A DNA stretch of 64,000 nucleotides from JALORV01 sp963724365 (GCA_963724365.1 CAVRUR010000013.1:1-64000); one strand, 5' to 3'; numbered from the stretch's first letter, positions 37,013 to 46,218 are shown. A program made the numbers and translations. The notes: generated by a model not told the origin, from the sequence alone.

Positions 37013-37024
37013 GCAGTATACTGC
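37013..37024. promoter_or_regulatory. 12-bp perfect palindrome
   Basis: GCAGTATACTGC reads the same on both strands and contains TATACT. It sits 8 bp downstream of the CsoR-type palindrome. A similar half-site, CTGCAATATAC, begins at 36982, so this may be a second regulator's site or a -10 region. Confidence 0.35.
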
Positions 37025-37108
37025 GCAGCCGGAATGACTCCGGAGTTCCCAGACCCACTTTCCCGGAAGTGGCCACACAACTACGAATCCCTACACCTGA
37101 GGCCCATC

Positions 37109-37297
37109 ATGACTGCCAACGTCGGAAACCCGGACCGCACCCTGCGCATCGTCGTCGGAATCGCGCTGATTGCCCTTGCCGCCACCGGCACGGTCGGCGT
37201 CTGGGGCTATGTCGGCGTCCTTCCGCTGCTGACCGGCCTGGTGCGCAGCTGCCCTGCCTACTCCATCTTCGGCATCAACACCTGCCGCACCAAGTAA
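37109..37297 (+). CDS. DUF2892 (YgaP-like) small membrane protein
   Basis: 62 aa from ATG 37109, preceded by TGAGG. GNPDRTLRIVVGIALI begins the first helix, WGYVGVLPLLTGLV is the second, and RSCPAYSIFGINTC is the conserved DUF2892 end with two Cys. Such domains are found fused to rhodaneses (YgaP) and in sulfur-linked operons. First gene of the RND operon. Confidence 0.88.
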   Translation: MTANVGNPDRTLRIVVGIALIALAATGTVGVWGYVGVLPLLTGLVRSCPAYSIFGINTCRTK

Positions 37298-37320
37298 GGC
37301 CGCCGTTCACGTCCTCCGCC

Positions 37321-38395
37321 ATGCCCAGCCTTCGTCACGACACGGGTCCCCGCCGTTCGCGCCGCCCGGCCGGCCGGGCGGCATTGGCGCTGTTGCTGCT
37401 GTTGAGCTGCGGTGCCGTACTGGCTGACAACGGGACATCAAAAGCAACACCAGCGGCAACCGTCGAGGTTCGCATGATGGACGTGGACGAGGTCTACGCG
37501 GCCGACGCCGTGATCGAAGCCGTACGGCAGGCGACCGTCGCGGCCCAGCTCTCGGGGACCGTCACCCAGATCCTTGTCGATGCCGGCGACCGGGTAAGAA
37601 AGGGCCAGGTGCTGGCACGCATCGACACGCGCGACACCGATGCACAGGTGGCCGCGGGACGGGCCAGCGTCGCCCAGGCCGACGCCCAGCTCACGCAAGC
37701 CCGCCTGAACCTCGAGCGAACGCAGAACCTGCTCGACAAGAACTTCGTCAGTCGGGCGGCGCTCGACCAGGCCGAATCGAACTTCAAGGCCGCGCAGGCG
37801 GCCGCCGACGCCGCCCGGGCGGGCAACACGCAGGCCGATACCGCGCGTAGCCACGCCGAACTCAAATCCCCGATCGATGGAGTGGTCACACGCCGGCTGA
37901 TGGAACCGGGTGAAGTCGCGGCCCCCGGACGCGGAGTGGTGGCCGTGCACGATCCCGCCGCCCTGCGTGCCGTCGGCAACCTGCCCCAGTTCGTGCTGCC
38001 GAAGACGGCGGGCGCCACCCGGGCAACGATCGAGCTGCCGCAATTCGGACGCACGATCAACGCCACTCGGGTAACGATCCTTCCCGCGACGGATGCGCAG
38101 GCTGTTATCCACACAGATTCGCGCCGATCTGCCGGCAGGTGATACGCCGGGCGTCACGCCGGGCGCCGCCGCGAAGATCCTCGTACCGGTCGGCCGAACA
38201 CGCAAGCTGGTGGTGCCGGAGTCGGCACTGATCCGACGTGGTGAACTCACCGCAGTCAATGTCGTTACGGTCGGTGGGCAGCCGCAGTTGCGGCAGGTCC
38301 GCGTCGGCAGCACAGTTACCGGCGGCGGCATCGAAGTGCTTGCCGGCCTGGGCGACGGCGAGCGTGTCCTGCTGAATCCGCTCGCGGCTCGCTGA
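37321..38395 (+). CDS. RND efflux periplasmic adaptor (one frameshift)
   Basis: About 357 aa. Signal peptide (ALALLLLLSCGAVLA), then the lipoyl-like half ATVAAQLSGTVTQILVDAGDRVRKGQVLARID, the alpha-hairpin (LTQARLNLERTQNLLDKNFVSRAALDQAESNF) and the second lipoyl half AELKSPIDGVVTRRLMEPGEVA. The frame shifts near 38100 to STQIRADLPAGDTPGV and LVVPESALIRRGELTAVNVV. It links the inner-membrane pump to an outer-membrane channel. The downstream pump gene starts 8 bp later. Confidence 0.88.
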
Positions 38396-38402
38396 GTCGG
38401 CC

Positions 38403-41400
38403 ATGAACGACGCCGGTCCATCGCTCGGCATCTCCGGCCGCATCGCACGGAGCTTCCTGCAGTCCCAGCTGACTCCGCTGATCGCGCTCGTGCTGTTGCT
38501 GCTGGGAGCATTCGCCGTGATGGTGACGCCGAAGGAAGAAGAGCCGCAGATCAACGTGACGATGGCGAACGTCATCATTCCGTTCCCGGGTGCCTCGAGC
38601 GATGACGTGCACAACATGGTGACGGTGCCGGCCGAGCAGGTGCTATCGCAGATCACCGGCATCGAGCACATCTTCTCGGTCACGCAGCCGGGCATGGCGG
38701 TGCTGACCGTGCAGTACAAGGTCGGCGAACCGCGCATCGATTCGCTCGTCAAGCTGTACGACACCCTGATGTCGAACGGCGACTGGCTGCCGACCCACCT
38801 CGGCGCGCTCGCTCCGGTGGTCAAGCCCAAGGGCATCGACGACGTACCGATCGTCACGCTGACGCTGCATTCGCAGCGCGCGGACGGCACCGCGGATGAC
38901 CTGCAGCATGTCGCGCACGAGCTGGAAATCGAGCTCAAGCGCGTACCGGGCACGCGCGAAGTATCCACGCTCGGCAGTCCCGGCAACGTGGTGCGGGTGA
39001 CGCTCGACCCCGAGCGCATGAACGCCCACCATGTCACCGTCACCGATATCGAGCGCGCACTGCGCGCCACCAACACCTCGCTGCCTTCCGGCCAGCTGAC
39101 CTCGGGCAACCGGACGGTGGAAGTGCGCACAGGACAGTTCCTGCGCAGCGCGGCGGACGTCGGCCAGCTGGTGGTCGGACTTGCAGGGCCCACGCGCGAA
39201 CGGCGCCCGATCCTGCTGGTCGACGTGGCGCGCGTGACCGACGGCCCGGATACGCCCAGCCTGTACGTCTGGCACGGCGCACCCGCTGCCGCCGGCGCCC
39301 ATGGCGCCGCGCGCGAATTCATTGAGTGGCCGGCGGTCACCATCCAGGTGTCGAAGAAGCCCGGCGAGAACGCGGCTACGGTCGCGGACGCCGTGATGGA
39401 ACGCGTCGCCCAGCTCAAAGGGCAATTGATCCCCGCCGACGTCGTCGTCGCGGAAACGCGCAACTACGGCGCGACGGCCAGTGACAAGGCCAATCAGCTC
39501 ATCAAGAAACTGATCTTCGCCACGCTGTCGGTGGTGGCGCTGGTGTGGGCCACACTCGGCCGGCGCGAAGCCATCATCGTCGGCGCAGCGGTGGTGCTGA
39601 CGCTGGCGAGCACACTGTTCGCCTCATGGGCGTGGGGATTCACGCTCAACCGGGTGTCGCTCTTTGCGCTGATCTTCTCGATCGGCATCCTGGTCGACGA
39701 TGCCATCGTGGTCGTGGAGAACATCCACCGCCGTTCGATGATCGATCACCTGCCGCTTTCGCAGGTCATCCCGCGTGCCGTCGACGAGGTCGGCGGCCCG
39801 ACGATACTGGCCACCTTCACCGTGATCGCAGCGCTGCTGCCCATGGCCTTCGTCACCGGCCTGATGGGGCCGTACATGGCGCCGATCCCGATCAACTCGT
39901 CCATGGGCATGCTGCTGTCGCTGGCGATTGCGTTCGTGGTCACGCCCTGGATGGCGCTGCGCCTGCTGCCGGCAGCTCACGGCGCACCGACCGGTGGCGA
40001 CAAGCTGGGCGCCCGCCTCGCCACTTTCTTCGAACGCGTGATGCGGCCGTTCCTGCGCGGCGATGCCGGCCGCGGCCACCGCCGCTGGCTCGGATTCGGG
40101 ATCGCCGCTGCCATCGCACTGTCGGTGCTGCTGGTACCGCTGAATCTCGTCGTGCTGAAGATGCTGCCGTTCGACAACAAGTCGGAGTTCCAGATCGTCG
40201 TCGACATGCCGACGGGCACCCCGGTCGAAGCGACCGCGGCCCTGCTGCGCGATCTGGCGGTGGAAATCGCCAAGGTGCCCGAAGTGCTCGACTACCAGGC
40301 CTACGCGGGGCTGGCGGCACCGATCAACTTCAACGGACTGGTTCGGCAGTACTACCTGCGCAGCGGCGGCGAGGTCGGTGACCTCCAGGTCAACCTCGTC
40401 GACAAGCACCGGCGCAACCGCAAGAGCCACGAGATTGCACAGGCCGTGCGTCCGGCGCTCGACGCGATCGCCCGGCGCCATGGGGCCGACCTCAAGGTGG
40501 TCGAGGTGCCGCCGGGACCGCCGGTGCTGTCACCGATCGTGGCTGAGATCTATGGTCCCGACATCGATGCGCAGATGAAACTCGCCAAGCAGGTCCGCGG
40601 CGTGTTCGAGAGGACACCCGACATCACCGCGATCGACGACACCGTGCTCGACCCCGCCGAACGCGTCGTGCTGCGGGTGGACACGGCCAAGGCGGCCCAG
40701 TACGGAATTCCGGCGAACGAGGTGGCGCACATCGCGCGCATTGCGCTCGCGGGCGAAGACGTCACGCCGCTGCATGACGGATCGAGCAAGTATGCGGTGC
40801 CAGTGCGCATCGGGCTGGCCGATGCGGCCAAGGGTTCGATGGAGGCACTGCTGAAGCTCAAGGTCCGCGGCCCGGACACCGTGCGCGACGAGCAGACCGG
40901 CCTGCCCTACGAGATCCCGCTGTCCGAACTGGTCCGGCCGACGACGTTGCCGCGCGAGCACGTGCTTCATCGCAAGGACCTGCAACCGGTCGTCTACGTC
41001 ACCGGTGACGTGGCGGGAGGTGCGGGCAAGACCGATTCGCCACTGTATGGGATGTTCACCATGCGCCGGGACATCGCGAAGATCAGTGCGCCGGGCGGAC
41101 TGCCCCTGGCAGAACGCTGGATTACCGCGCCGGTGGATCGCTATGCGTCGTTCGCGCTCAAATGGGACGGCGAGTGGCAGATCACCTACGAAACCTTCCG
41201 CGACATGGGCATCGCCTATGCCGTCGGTCTGGTACTGATTTACCTGCTGGTCGTCGCACAGTTCCGCTCGTACCTGACGCCACTGATCATCATGGCGCCG
41301 ATTCCGTTGACCATCATCGGCGTGCTGCCGGGCCATGCGCTGCTCGGTGCGCAGTTCACTGCGACATCGATGATCGGGATGATCGCGCTTGCCGGGATCA

Positions 41401-41717
41401 TCGTGCGCAACTCGATCCTGCTGGTGGACTTCATCCATCAGCGGCTGGCCGACGGCGTCGACTTCGAGCAGGCCACGATCGAGGCCGCTGCCGCCCGCGC
41501 CAAGCCGATCGTGCTGACTGCGGTGGCCGCGATGCTCGGCGCCGTGTTCATCCTCGACGATCCGATTTTCAACGGGCTGGCCATCTCGCTGCTGTTCGGC
41601 ATCCTCGTCTCGACCGCGCTCACGCTGGTGCTGATTCCCGTCCTGTACTACGCCGTCAACTACCGCCGGCCCAAGGCGGCTCCGGTTGCACCGTCCCCTG
41701 ACCCTGCCACTGCCTGA
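38403..41717 (+). CDS. RND efflux pump, inner-membrane permease
   Basis: 1104 aa. An N-terminal helix (PLIALVLLLLGAFAVMV) precedes a large periplasmic porter domain. TM2-6 include SIGILVDDAIVVVENIHRRSMID, with the two Asp of the proton relay. A second periplasmic loop and second TM bundle contain MIGMIALAGIIVRNSILLVDF. Full length. The substrate is unknown. No TolC-like gene adjoins, so an outer-membrane channel must come from elsewhere. Confidence 0.92.
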   Translation: MNDAGPSLGISGRIARSFLQSQLTPLIALVLLLLGAFAVMVTPKEEEPQINVTMANVIIPFPGASSDDVHNMVTVPAEQVLSQITGIEHIFSVTQPGMAVLTVQYKVGEPRIDSLVKLYDTLMSNGDWLPTHLGALAPVVKPKGIDDVPIVTLTLHSQRADGTADDLQHVAHELEIELKRVPGTREVSTLGSPGNVVRVTLDPERMNAHHVTVTDIERALRATNTSLPSGQLTSGNRTVEVRTGQFLRSAADVGQLVVGLAGPTRERRPILLVDVARVTDGPDTPSLYVWHGAPAAAGAHGAAREFIEWPAVTIQVSKKPGENAATVADAVMERVAQLKGQLIPADVVVAETRNYGATASDKANQLIKKLIFATLSVVALVWATLGRREAIIVGAAVVLTLASTLFASWAWGFTLNRVSLFALIFSIGILVDDAIVVVENIHRRSMIDHLPLSQVIPRAVDEVGGPTILATFTVIAALLPMAFVTGLMGPYMAPIPINSSMGMLLSLAIAFVVTPWMALRLLPAAHGAPTGGDKLGARLATFFERVMRPFLRGDAGRGHRRWLGFGIAAAIALSVLLVPLNLVVLKMLPFDNKSEFQIVVDMPTGTPVEATAALLRDLAVEIAKVPEVLDYQAYAGLAAPINFNGLVRQYYLRSGGEVGDLQVNLVDKHRRNRKSHEIAQAVRPALDAIARRHGADLKVVEVPPGPPVLSPIVAEIYGPDIDAQMKLAKQVRGVFERTPDITAIDDTVLDPAERVVLRVDTAKAAQYGIPANEVAHIARIALAGEDVTPLHDGSSKYAVPVRIGLADAAKGSMEALLKLKVRGPDTVRDEQTGLPYEIPLSELVRPTTLPREHVLHRKDLQPVVYVTGDVAGGAGKTDSPLYGMFTMRRDIAKISAPGGLPLAERWITAPVDRYASFALKWDGEWQITYETFRDMGIAYAVGLVLIYLLVVAQFRSYLTPLIIMAPIPLTIIGVLPGHALLGAQFTATSMIGMIALAGIIVRNSILLVDFIHQRLADGVDFEQATIEAAAARAKPIVLTAVAAMLGAVFILDDPIFNGLAISLLFGILVSTALTLVLIPVLYYAVNYRRPKAAPVAPSPDPATA

Positions 41718-41727
41718 GGAGGCCCTC

Positions 41728-41949
41728 ATGACCGTTGATCGATGGATCCATGTCTTCGCCGGAACCTTCATCCTGCTTTCGCTGGCGCTCGGTGCAGCGG
41801 CGAGCCCGCTGTTCGTGTCGCCGTGGTGGCTCGCTCTTACAGCTTTTGTGGGCGCAAATCTGTTTCAATACGGCTTCACCAACTTCTGCCCGCTCGGCTG
41901 GATACTGAAAAAGCTGGGCGTCCCGGAGGCCGGACTTGTCCACGCGTAA
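41728..41949 (+). CDS. Second DUF2892-type small membrane protein
   Basis: 73 aa from ATG 41728 after GAGGAGG. Two helices (VFAGTFILLSLALGAAA and WWLALTAFVGANLFQYGF), then TNFCPLGWILKKLG, the DUF2892 Cys-Pro end. Placed between the RND pump and the CsoR-like gene. Paired DUF2892 proteins in one operon suggest a shared membrane role, possibly in sulfane-sulfur handling. Confidence 0.85.
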   Translation: MTVDRWIHVFAGTFILLSLALGAAASPLFVSPWWLALTAFVGANLFQYGFTNFCPLGWILKKLGVPEAGLVHA

Positions 41950-41956
41950 GTCGACC

Positions 41957-42241
41957 ATGAAGACCACGATCGAAGACGATGCTGCGCGCGCTCGTCATGA
42001 ACTCATCCTGCGACTGAAGCGCGTCGAAGGGCAGCTGCGCGGCATTCAGCGCATGATCGAATCTGGCGAAGACTGCGAGCCGATTGCCCAGCAGCTTTCC
42101 GCCAGCCGCAAGGCGCTCGACAAGGCCTTTTTCGAACTGCTCGCCTGCGCGATCGAGCATCCGGAATTCACGCTCGACGGGAAGGAAACCAAGGACCGCC
42201 GGATTCAGCGCATGGCACGGGCACTGGCGCGACTGGCCTGA
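41957..42241 (+). CDS. CsoR/FrmR-family transcriptional repressor, atypical cysteines
   Basis: 94 aa, all-helical. ILRLKRVEGQLRGIQRMIESGEDCEPIAQQLSA is the family core and Cys 40 matches the invariant CsoR Cys. Aligned with CsoR, the His-61 position is Ala 65 and the Cys-65 position is Pro 69. Instead Cys 64 and His 68 occupy the adjacent residues. Copper binding as in CsoR is therefore unlikely, and this is also not the canonical CstR spacing. It probably senses a thiol-reactive or sulfur signal and binds the palindrome at 36989-37004. Confidence 0.87.
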   Translation: MKTTIEDDAARARHELILRLKRVEGQLRGIQRMIESGEDCEPIAQQLSASRKALDKAFFELLACAIEHPEFTLDGKETKDRRIQRMARALARLA

Positions 42242-42348
42242 CGACCGCTGCGGTCTTCGCCGGAAAATCCAATCGCTTGACCGAATCGACCGGCAAGCAG
42301 CGGGCGACAACGCTCGCACGCCGGCACTCAGCCTGGGTCGTAGCCGAG

Positions 42349-43104
42349 CTACTTGAGGCTCTCCCACAACCCCCGCGGATTGAGTCCGCTGCGCAGCAGG
42401 TGCCCGGCCACCATGATGACGATCTGCGTGATGTCGGCCACCGGCCGGAAGTGACTGGCGCGCGCCGTGCCGTAAAGGGCCGGAATGCGGACCGCCAATG
42501 TCCCGCAGCCAAGCCGCCCACACTCGATCAGCAACTCGCTTTCCAGCACGAAACCCTTGCGTCGGCTGCCGGGAGTGACCGGATACCTTGATGCAAGCTT
42601 CGGCAGCACGGCGCGCAGGATGGAGGCCGGATAGAGGCGAAAGCCTGACTGGCTGTCTGTTACCCGATACCCCGAAGCCCATGCAACCCAGAAGTTGGCG
42701 AATCGGTTGGCGCGGTAGCGCGCGCTCGGAATGCTTTCCCTGTCCGCCAGTCGGGCGCCGACGATGATGGTCTGCGAGTGGGAGTCCGCCGCCTCGATCA
42801 GGCGCGCGATGTCTTCGGGACGGTGCTGGCCGTCGCCATCCATCGTCAGGACACGCTCTGCGCCGCGGGCAAGGCCTAGTTGCATCCCGTCGATCAGCGC
42901 TCGCGCCTTGCCTTCATTTCGCGCGTGTCGTACGAGGTGGATGCAGGAGTCGGAAGTAACCTCGGCGAGGCAATCGTCGGACGAACCGTCGTCAACAACG
43001 ATAACTTCATCGATCGACCGCGGCTCCAGTCGAAGGACGGCCTGGACCAGTCCGCCCAAGGTGCCGCCTTCGTTGTAGGCCGGGATCACGAGCACCGTCT
43101 TCAT
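42349..43104 (-). CDS. Family 2 glycosyltransferase
   Basis: 251 aa. GT-A fold: VLVIPAYNEGGTLGGLVQ, EVIVVDDGSSDDCL (nucleotide-sugar Asp), LTMDGDGQHRPEDI (DxD metal site). Resembles dolichol-phosphate-mannose-type and polyene-cluster glycosyltransferases. One short hydrophobic segment near the C-terminus. Last gene of the polyene-like operon, 7 bp after the ketoreductase gene. Confidence 0.88.
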   Translation of the reverse strand: MKTVLVIPAYNEGGTLGGLVQAVLRLEPRSIDEVIVVDDGSSDDCLAEVTSDSCIHLVRHARNEGKARALIDGMQLGLARGAERVLTMDGDGQHRPEDIARLIEAADSHSQTIIVGARLADRESIPSARYRANRFANFWVAWASGYRVTDSQSGFRLYPASILRAVLPKLASRYPVTPGSRRKGFVLESELLIECGRLGCGTLAVRIPALYGTARASHFRPVADITQIVIMVAGHLLRSGLNPRGLWESLK

Positions 43105-43111
43105 CGTTGCC

Positions 43112-43837
43112 TCAGGTCAGGCCACCATCGATCGCAATGGTCTGCCCGGTGATGTAACGCGCAGCGTCGCTGCAGAGGAACGCCACGCAGGCGGCAACGT
43201 CTGCAGGCTCTCCGGCGCGCCCCATCGGTACCAGTTGCCTGATGCGTTCGGGACTGAACGTATCCGCTGTCATGTCGCTGACAATGATTCCCGGGGCGAC
43301 CGCGTTCACAGTGATGCCACGGGTAGCGACTTCGAGCGCGAGCGCACGCGTCGCGCCGATCAGTCCAGCCTTCGCCGCAGCGTAGTTCACCTGGCCGGCG
43401 TTGCCGCGGATTGCAGCGACCGACGAGACATTGACGATGCGGCCGTTGCGGCTGCGGATCATCGGTAGCAATACCGGCCGCGTGACGTTGTAGAAACCAT
43501 CAAGGTTGACGGCAATCACACGCGACCACTTTTCCTGCGACATGCCGGCCAGCGGGGCATCGTCGTGGAATCCGGCGCAGTTCACCAGGACCTGGATCGG
43601 TGCGCGCTCGATCACCTTCGCGATCTCACGCTCGCACGCTGCCGCATCGGTCACGTCGAAGCTGATCCCCTCGGCGGTCCCGCCGTTGTCGCGAATCTGC
43701 CCGCAAAGCTGCTCGACTGACGCCACATTGCGATGGGCATGCGCAATCACATGCAGGCCCTGCGAAGCCAGCGCACGCGCGATGGCGGCACCGATCGCGC
43801 CGCTCGCCCCCGTCACCAAAGCAAATCTCATGGTCAT
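43112..43837 (-). CDS. 3-oxoacyl-ACP reductase, FabG-like (polyene cluster)
   Basis: 241 aa short-chain dehydrogenase. NADPH motif TGASGAIG (9-16), NCAG around 87-90, catalytic Ser 138/139, Tyr 152 and Lys 156 in NYAAAK. It reduces the beta-keto group of ACP-bound intermediates during chain extension. Context (dehydratase, KS, CLF) fits the aryl-polyene ketoreductase rather than housekeeping FabG. Confidence 0.9.
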   Translation of the reverse strand: MTMRFALVTGASGAIGAAIARALASQGLHVIAHAHRNVASVEQLCGQIRDNGGTAEGISFDVTDAAACEREIAKVIERAPIQVLVNCAGFHDDAPLAGMSQEKWSRVIAVNLDGFYNVTRPVLLPMIRSRNGRIVNVSSVAAIRGNAGQVNYAAAKAGLIGATRALALEVATRGITVNAVAPGIIVSDMTADTFSPERIRQLVPMGRAGEPADVAACVAFLCSDAARYITGQTIAIDGGLT

Positions 43838-43841
43838 CGCA

Positions 43842-44267
43842 TCACGTCAGTCTCAGCGTCAGTTCGCCGCGGGACACCAGAACGACCCCGGCCCGGATAT
43901 CGAACACATAGCGCGCAGATTCGGAAGTCGCAATCATGCAGTGCGCCGAGATCTGCAATGGCTGCGGTAGCTGGTCAAGGTAGTCGACAAAAACCTGCAG
44001 GTCCCTGATCTGGAGCAGCAGGCCACCGGACACCGCACGCTGCTCATGCGTGCGCGTGAGTCGGTGCAGTGCCGCCGCCTGGGCGCCGTATTCGACACTG
44101 TGCAGCGCCGGCACGCCCTGCACCTCGCCGAGCGGGTGGCCTGCGGGTCCGACATGGGCCGTGCAGACGATGCCGTCATCGGTGACTTCAAGTGCGGCAT
44201 CAATCAGACACATCGCACCTTTCTGCGGCAGCAGGCGCTCGATCGCGTTTCGGCTCAGAGCAGTCAG
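43842..44267 (-). CDS. Hotdog 3-hydroxyacyl-ACP dehydratase (ApeP-like)
   Basis: About 140 aa. AIERLLPQKGAMCLIDAALEV opens the domain, followed by VGPAGHPLGEVQGVPALHSVEYGAQAAALH, the pattern of aryl-polyene dehydratases. No ATG, GTG or TTG precedes the conserved start. A CTG at 44267 overlaps the previous stop (CTGA) and is the likeliest start; ATG 44213 would cut into the domain. It dehydrates hydroxyacyl-ACP to the enoyl form that builds the conjugated chain. Confidence 0.78.
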   Translation of the reverse strand: MTALSRNAIERLLPQKGAMCLIDAALEVTDDGIVCTAHVGPAGHPLGEVQGVPALHSVEYGAQAAALHRLTRTHEQRAVSGGLLLQIRDLQVFVDYLDQLPQPLQISAHCMIATSESARYVFDIRAGVVLVSRGELTLRLT

Positions 44268-44992
44268 GGCGTCACCTTCGTAATCGTCAGCACCGCCGCC
44301 AGGTGGCGGACAGCGCGAGTGCCAACCAGGCCATCCGCGCCGCTCGCACGCACCGCGTCCGCCAGCGAGCCATCGTCCGTTGGATGCTGTCGCGCGCCAC
44401 TGCACACTACGCAGCGCCATCCGACCCCGGGATCCGCGGGCTCGCACCATGCAGCCAGCGTGAAGTTCTGCAACTCCGGACGTGCACGTTCAAGCTCCGG
44501 TGGAAATCTTTGATTGGTCGCAAACATGATCACCGGGCCGCGGCGCATCACCGCCTGAAGCCCAGCCTCCACCAGGGCCACCTCCACTGTGTCGTCGCCG
44601 GCGGCAAGCGCCGTCGTGGGCGCCTGCGATCCGAGCCCGATCGACCAGTAGCCCGCCGGCGCGTTATGTACGGAGTTGTGAAATTGCGTGGGTGAGACTG
44701 GCTGATGCCCGCGCAATGCGCTCAACAGTCGCAACAGCACGGTACCGTCGCCGTCGCTGCTGCCGAACACCAGCGGCGTGGCCTTCAGCAGGTCGCGCGG
44801 ACGACCGACGACCAGCCGCTCCCCAGCCGCCAGCGCAAAACTCGTCAGCGGATTGAGGCGACGCCGCTCCGCGGGCGGAAGTTCAAGCACTGGCGCAAGG
44901 GCGTCACGAGCCTCGACGCCACCGGCGCAGCTCAGATCGGATGCCGATGTGCACCAGACCCAGTCCGCAACGCAAAAGGTCAGTGCACTCAT
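44264..44992 (-). CDS. Beta-ketoacyl synthase chain-length factor
   Basis: 242 aa from ATG 44992, overlapping the ketosynthase stop (ATGA). It resembles the N-terminal thiolase half only: ERRRLNPLTSFALAAGERLV, LVFGSSDGDGTVLLRLL and PVSPTQFHNSVHNAPAGYWSIGL. No catalytic Cys is seen in the KS position, as in chain-length factors. It pairs with the ketosynthase to set polyene chain length. Confidence 0.87.
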   Translation of the reverse strand: MSALTFCVADWVWCTSASDLSCAGGVEARDALAPVLELPPAERRRLNPLTSFALAAGERLVVGRPRDLLKATPLVFGSSDGDGTVLLRLLSALRGHQPVSPTQFHNSVHNAPAGYWSIGLGSQAPTTALAAGDDTVEVALVEAGLQAVMRRGPVIMFATNQRFPPELERARPELQNFTLAAWCEPADPGVGWRCVVCSGARQHPTDDGSLADAVRASGADGLVGTRAVRHLAAVLTITKVTP

Positions 44993-46218
44993 CGCTGCAA
45001 CAAAGCCTCCCTGCCGAAAACAAGCGCGCAGTTGCTGCCACCGAAGCCGAATGAATTGGAGAGCACGCGCTTGAGGGTCGAGTCGATGGCCACCGTTGCG
45101 AGCCCGATCCTCGGCTCGACTCCTGCGACCGTGGTCCCGACGTTTGCGGGAACGCACTGGTGCTCCAACGCCAGGTCGCAGATCAAGGCCTCCACCGCGC
45201 CGGCAGCGCCCAGACAGTGGCCGGTGGAGCCCTTGGTCGAGCTGCACGGCGTTTCACTGCCAAACACGCGCGCCACGGTGAGCGCCTCGACGTGGTCATT
45301 GGCCGGTGTGCCCGTGCCATGCAGGTTGATGTAGTCGATGTCGCGTGGTTGCAGCTGCGCGCTGTCCAGCGCCTGGGAAATCGCACGTTCGGCCCCGAGT
45401 CCCTGCGGATGCGGCGTCGACATGTGGTAGCCATCGCTCGACTCACCTGCGCCCAGCAGTGCCGTCGTGCCGGCACCATCGGGCACCAGCAGCGCAAAGG
45501 CGGCGCCTTCACCGATCGAAATGCCAGCGCGGTCGCGTGCGAATGGCCGGGCCGGTTGCGAACTGAGCAGTTCCAGTGACGCAAATCCGTAGAGAGTCGT
45601 GTAGCAGAGCGAATCGACGCCGCCGACCACCGCCGCGTCGCAAAGTCCTGCGGCAATGTAGCGGGCTGCCACCGCGAATACCTTGGCGCTCGACGAGCAC
45701 GCGGTCGATACGCAATGGCGTGGGCCTTCGAGTTCCAGCGCCAGCGCAACGAAGTCGCCGACGGATCCCATGCTGTGACGCCGCTCGAAGCGGGAGGACT
45801 CTAGCCGGTCCTCGTGTCCGTAACGAAACATGTCTTCCGTGTCGAGCATCCCCGAAGTGCTGCTGCCGACAAACACACCAATGCGCGTTCGACCAAAGCG
45901 GTGCGCGGCAGCCTTGACGGCGACGTCGAACCCGTCTTCGTACAGGGCGATCCATGCCAGGCGATGGTTACGGCAGTCCCATGCGGCGAGTCGTTCGGGC
46001 AGCATCGCCTGCTCGAGCGCCGCGACACGGCCGACATAGGCGCGGATGTCCGCTGCCGAGTCGCCGAAGTTGTTGGGCACCAGTCCGCACTGGCCGATCC
46101 GCAGCGCCGCGGCGATCTGAGCACGGCCGCGTCCGATGGCACAAACGCCGGTGAATGCCTCGATCGACAGCGGGTACAGGCGACTCCCCGCGTCGCGCTC
46201 AGCCTCATACTTGCTCAC
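44989..46218 (-). CDS. Beta-ketoacyl-ACP synthase (polyene KS)
   Basis: 409 aa from GTG 46218. Catalytic Cys 174 in STACSSSAK, His 300 in NLHGTGTPAND and His 334 in GSTGHCLGAAG form the condensing triad. FGFGGSN near the C-terminus is also typical. Slightly diverged from housekeeping FabF in the N-terminal third. It condenses malonyl-ACP units onto the starter. Confidence 0.93.
   Translation of the reverse strand: MSKYEAERDAGSRLYPLSIEAFTGVCAIGRGRAQIAAALRIGQCGLVPNNFGDSAADIRAYVGRVAALEQAMLPERLAAWDCRNHRLAWIALYEDGFDVAVKAAAHRFGRTRIGVFVGSSTSGMLDTEDMFRYGHEDRLESSRFERRHSMGSVGDFVALALELEGPRHCVSTACSSSAKVFAVAARYIAAGLCDAAVVGGVDSLCYTTLYGFASLELLSSQPARPFARDRAGISIGEGAAFALLVPDGAGTTALLGAGESSDGYHMSTPHPQGLGAERAISQALDSAQLQPRDIDYINLHGTGTPANDHVEALTVARVFGSETPCSSTKGSTGHCLGAAGAVEALICDLALEHQCVPANVGTTVAGVEPRIGLATVAIDSTLKRVLSNSFGFGGSNCALVFGREALLQR

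Noticed and set aside
41957..42241. Calling the regulator a copper CsoR or a canonical CstR
   Set aside because: The His-61 and Cys-65 positions are Ala and Pro, and the second Cys is 24 rather than 29 residues after the first.
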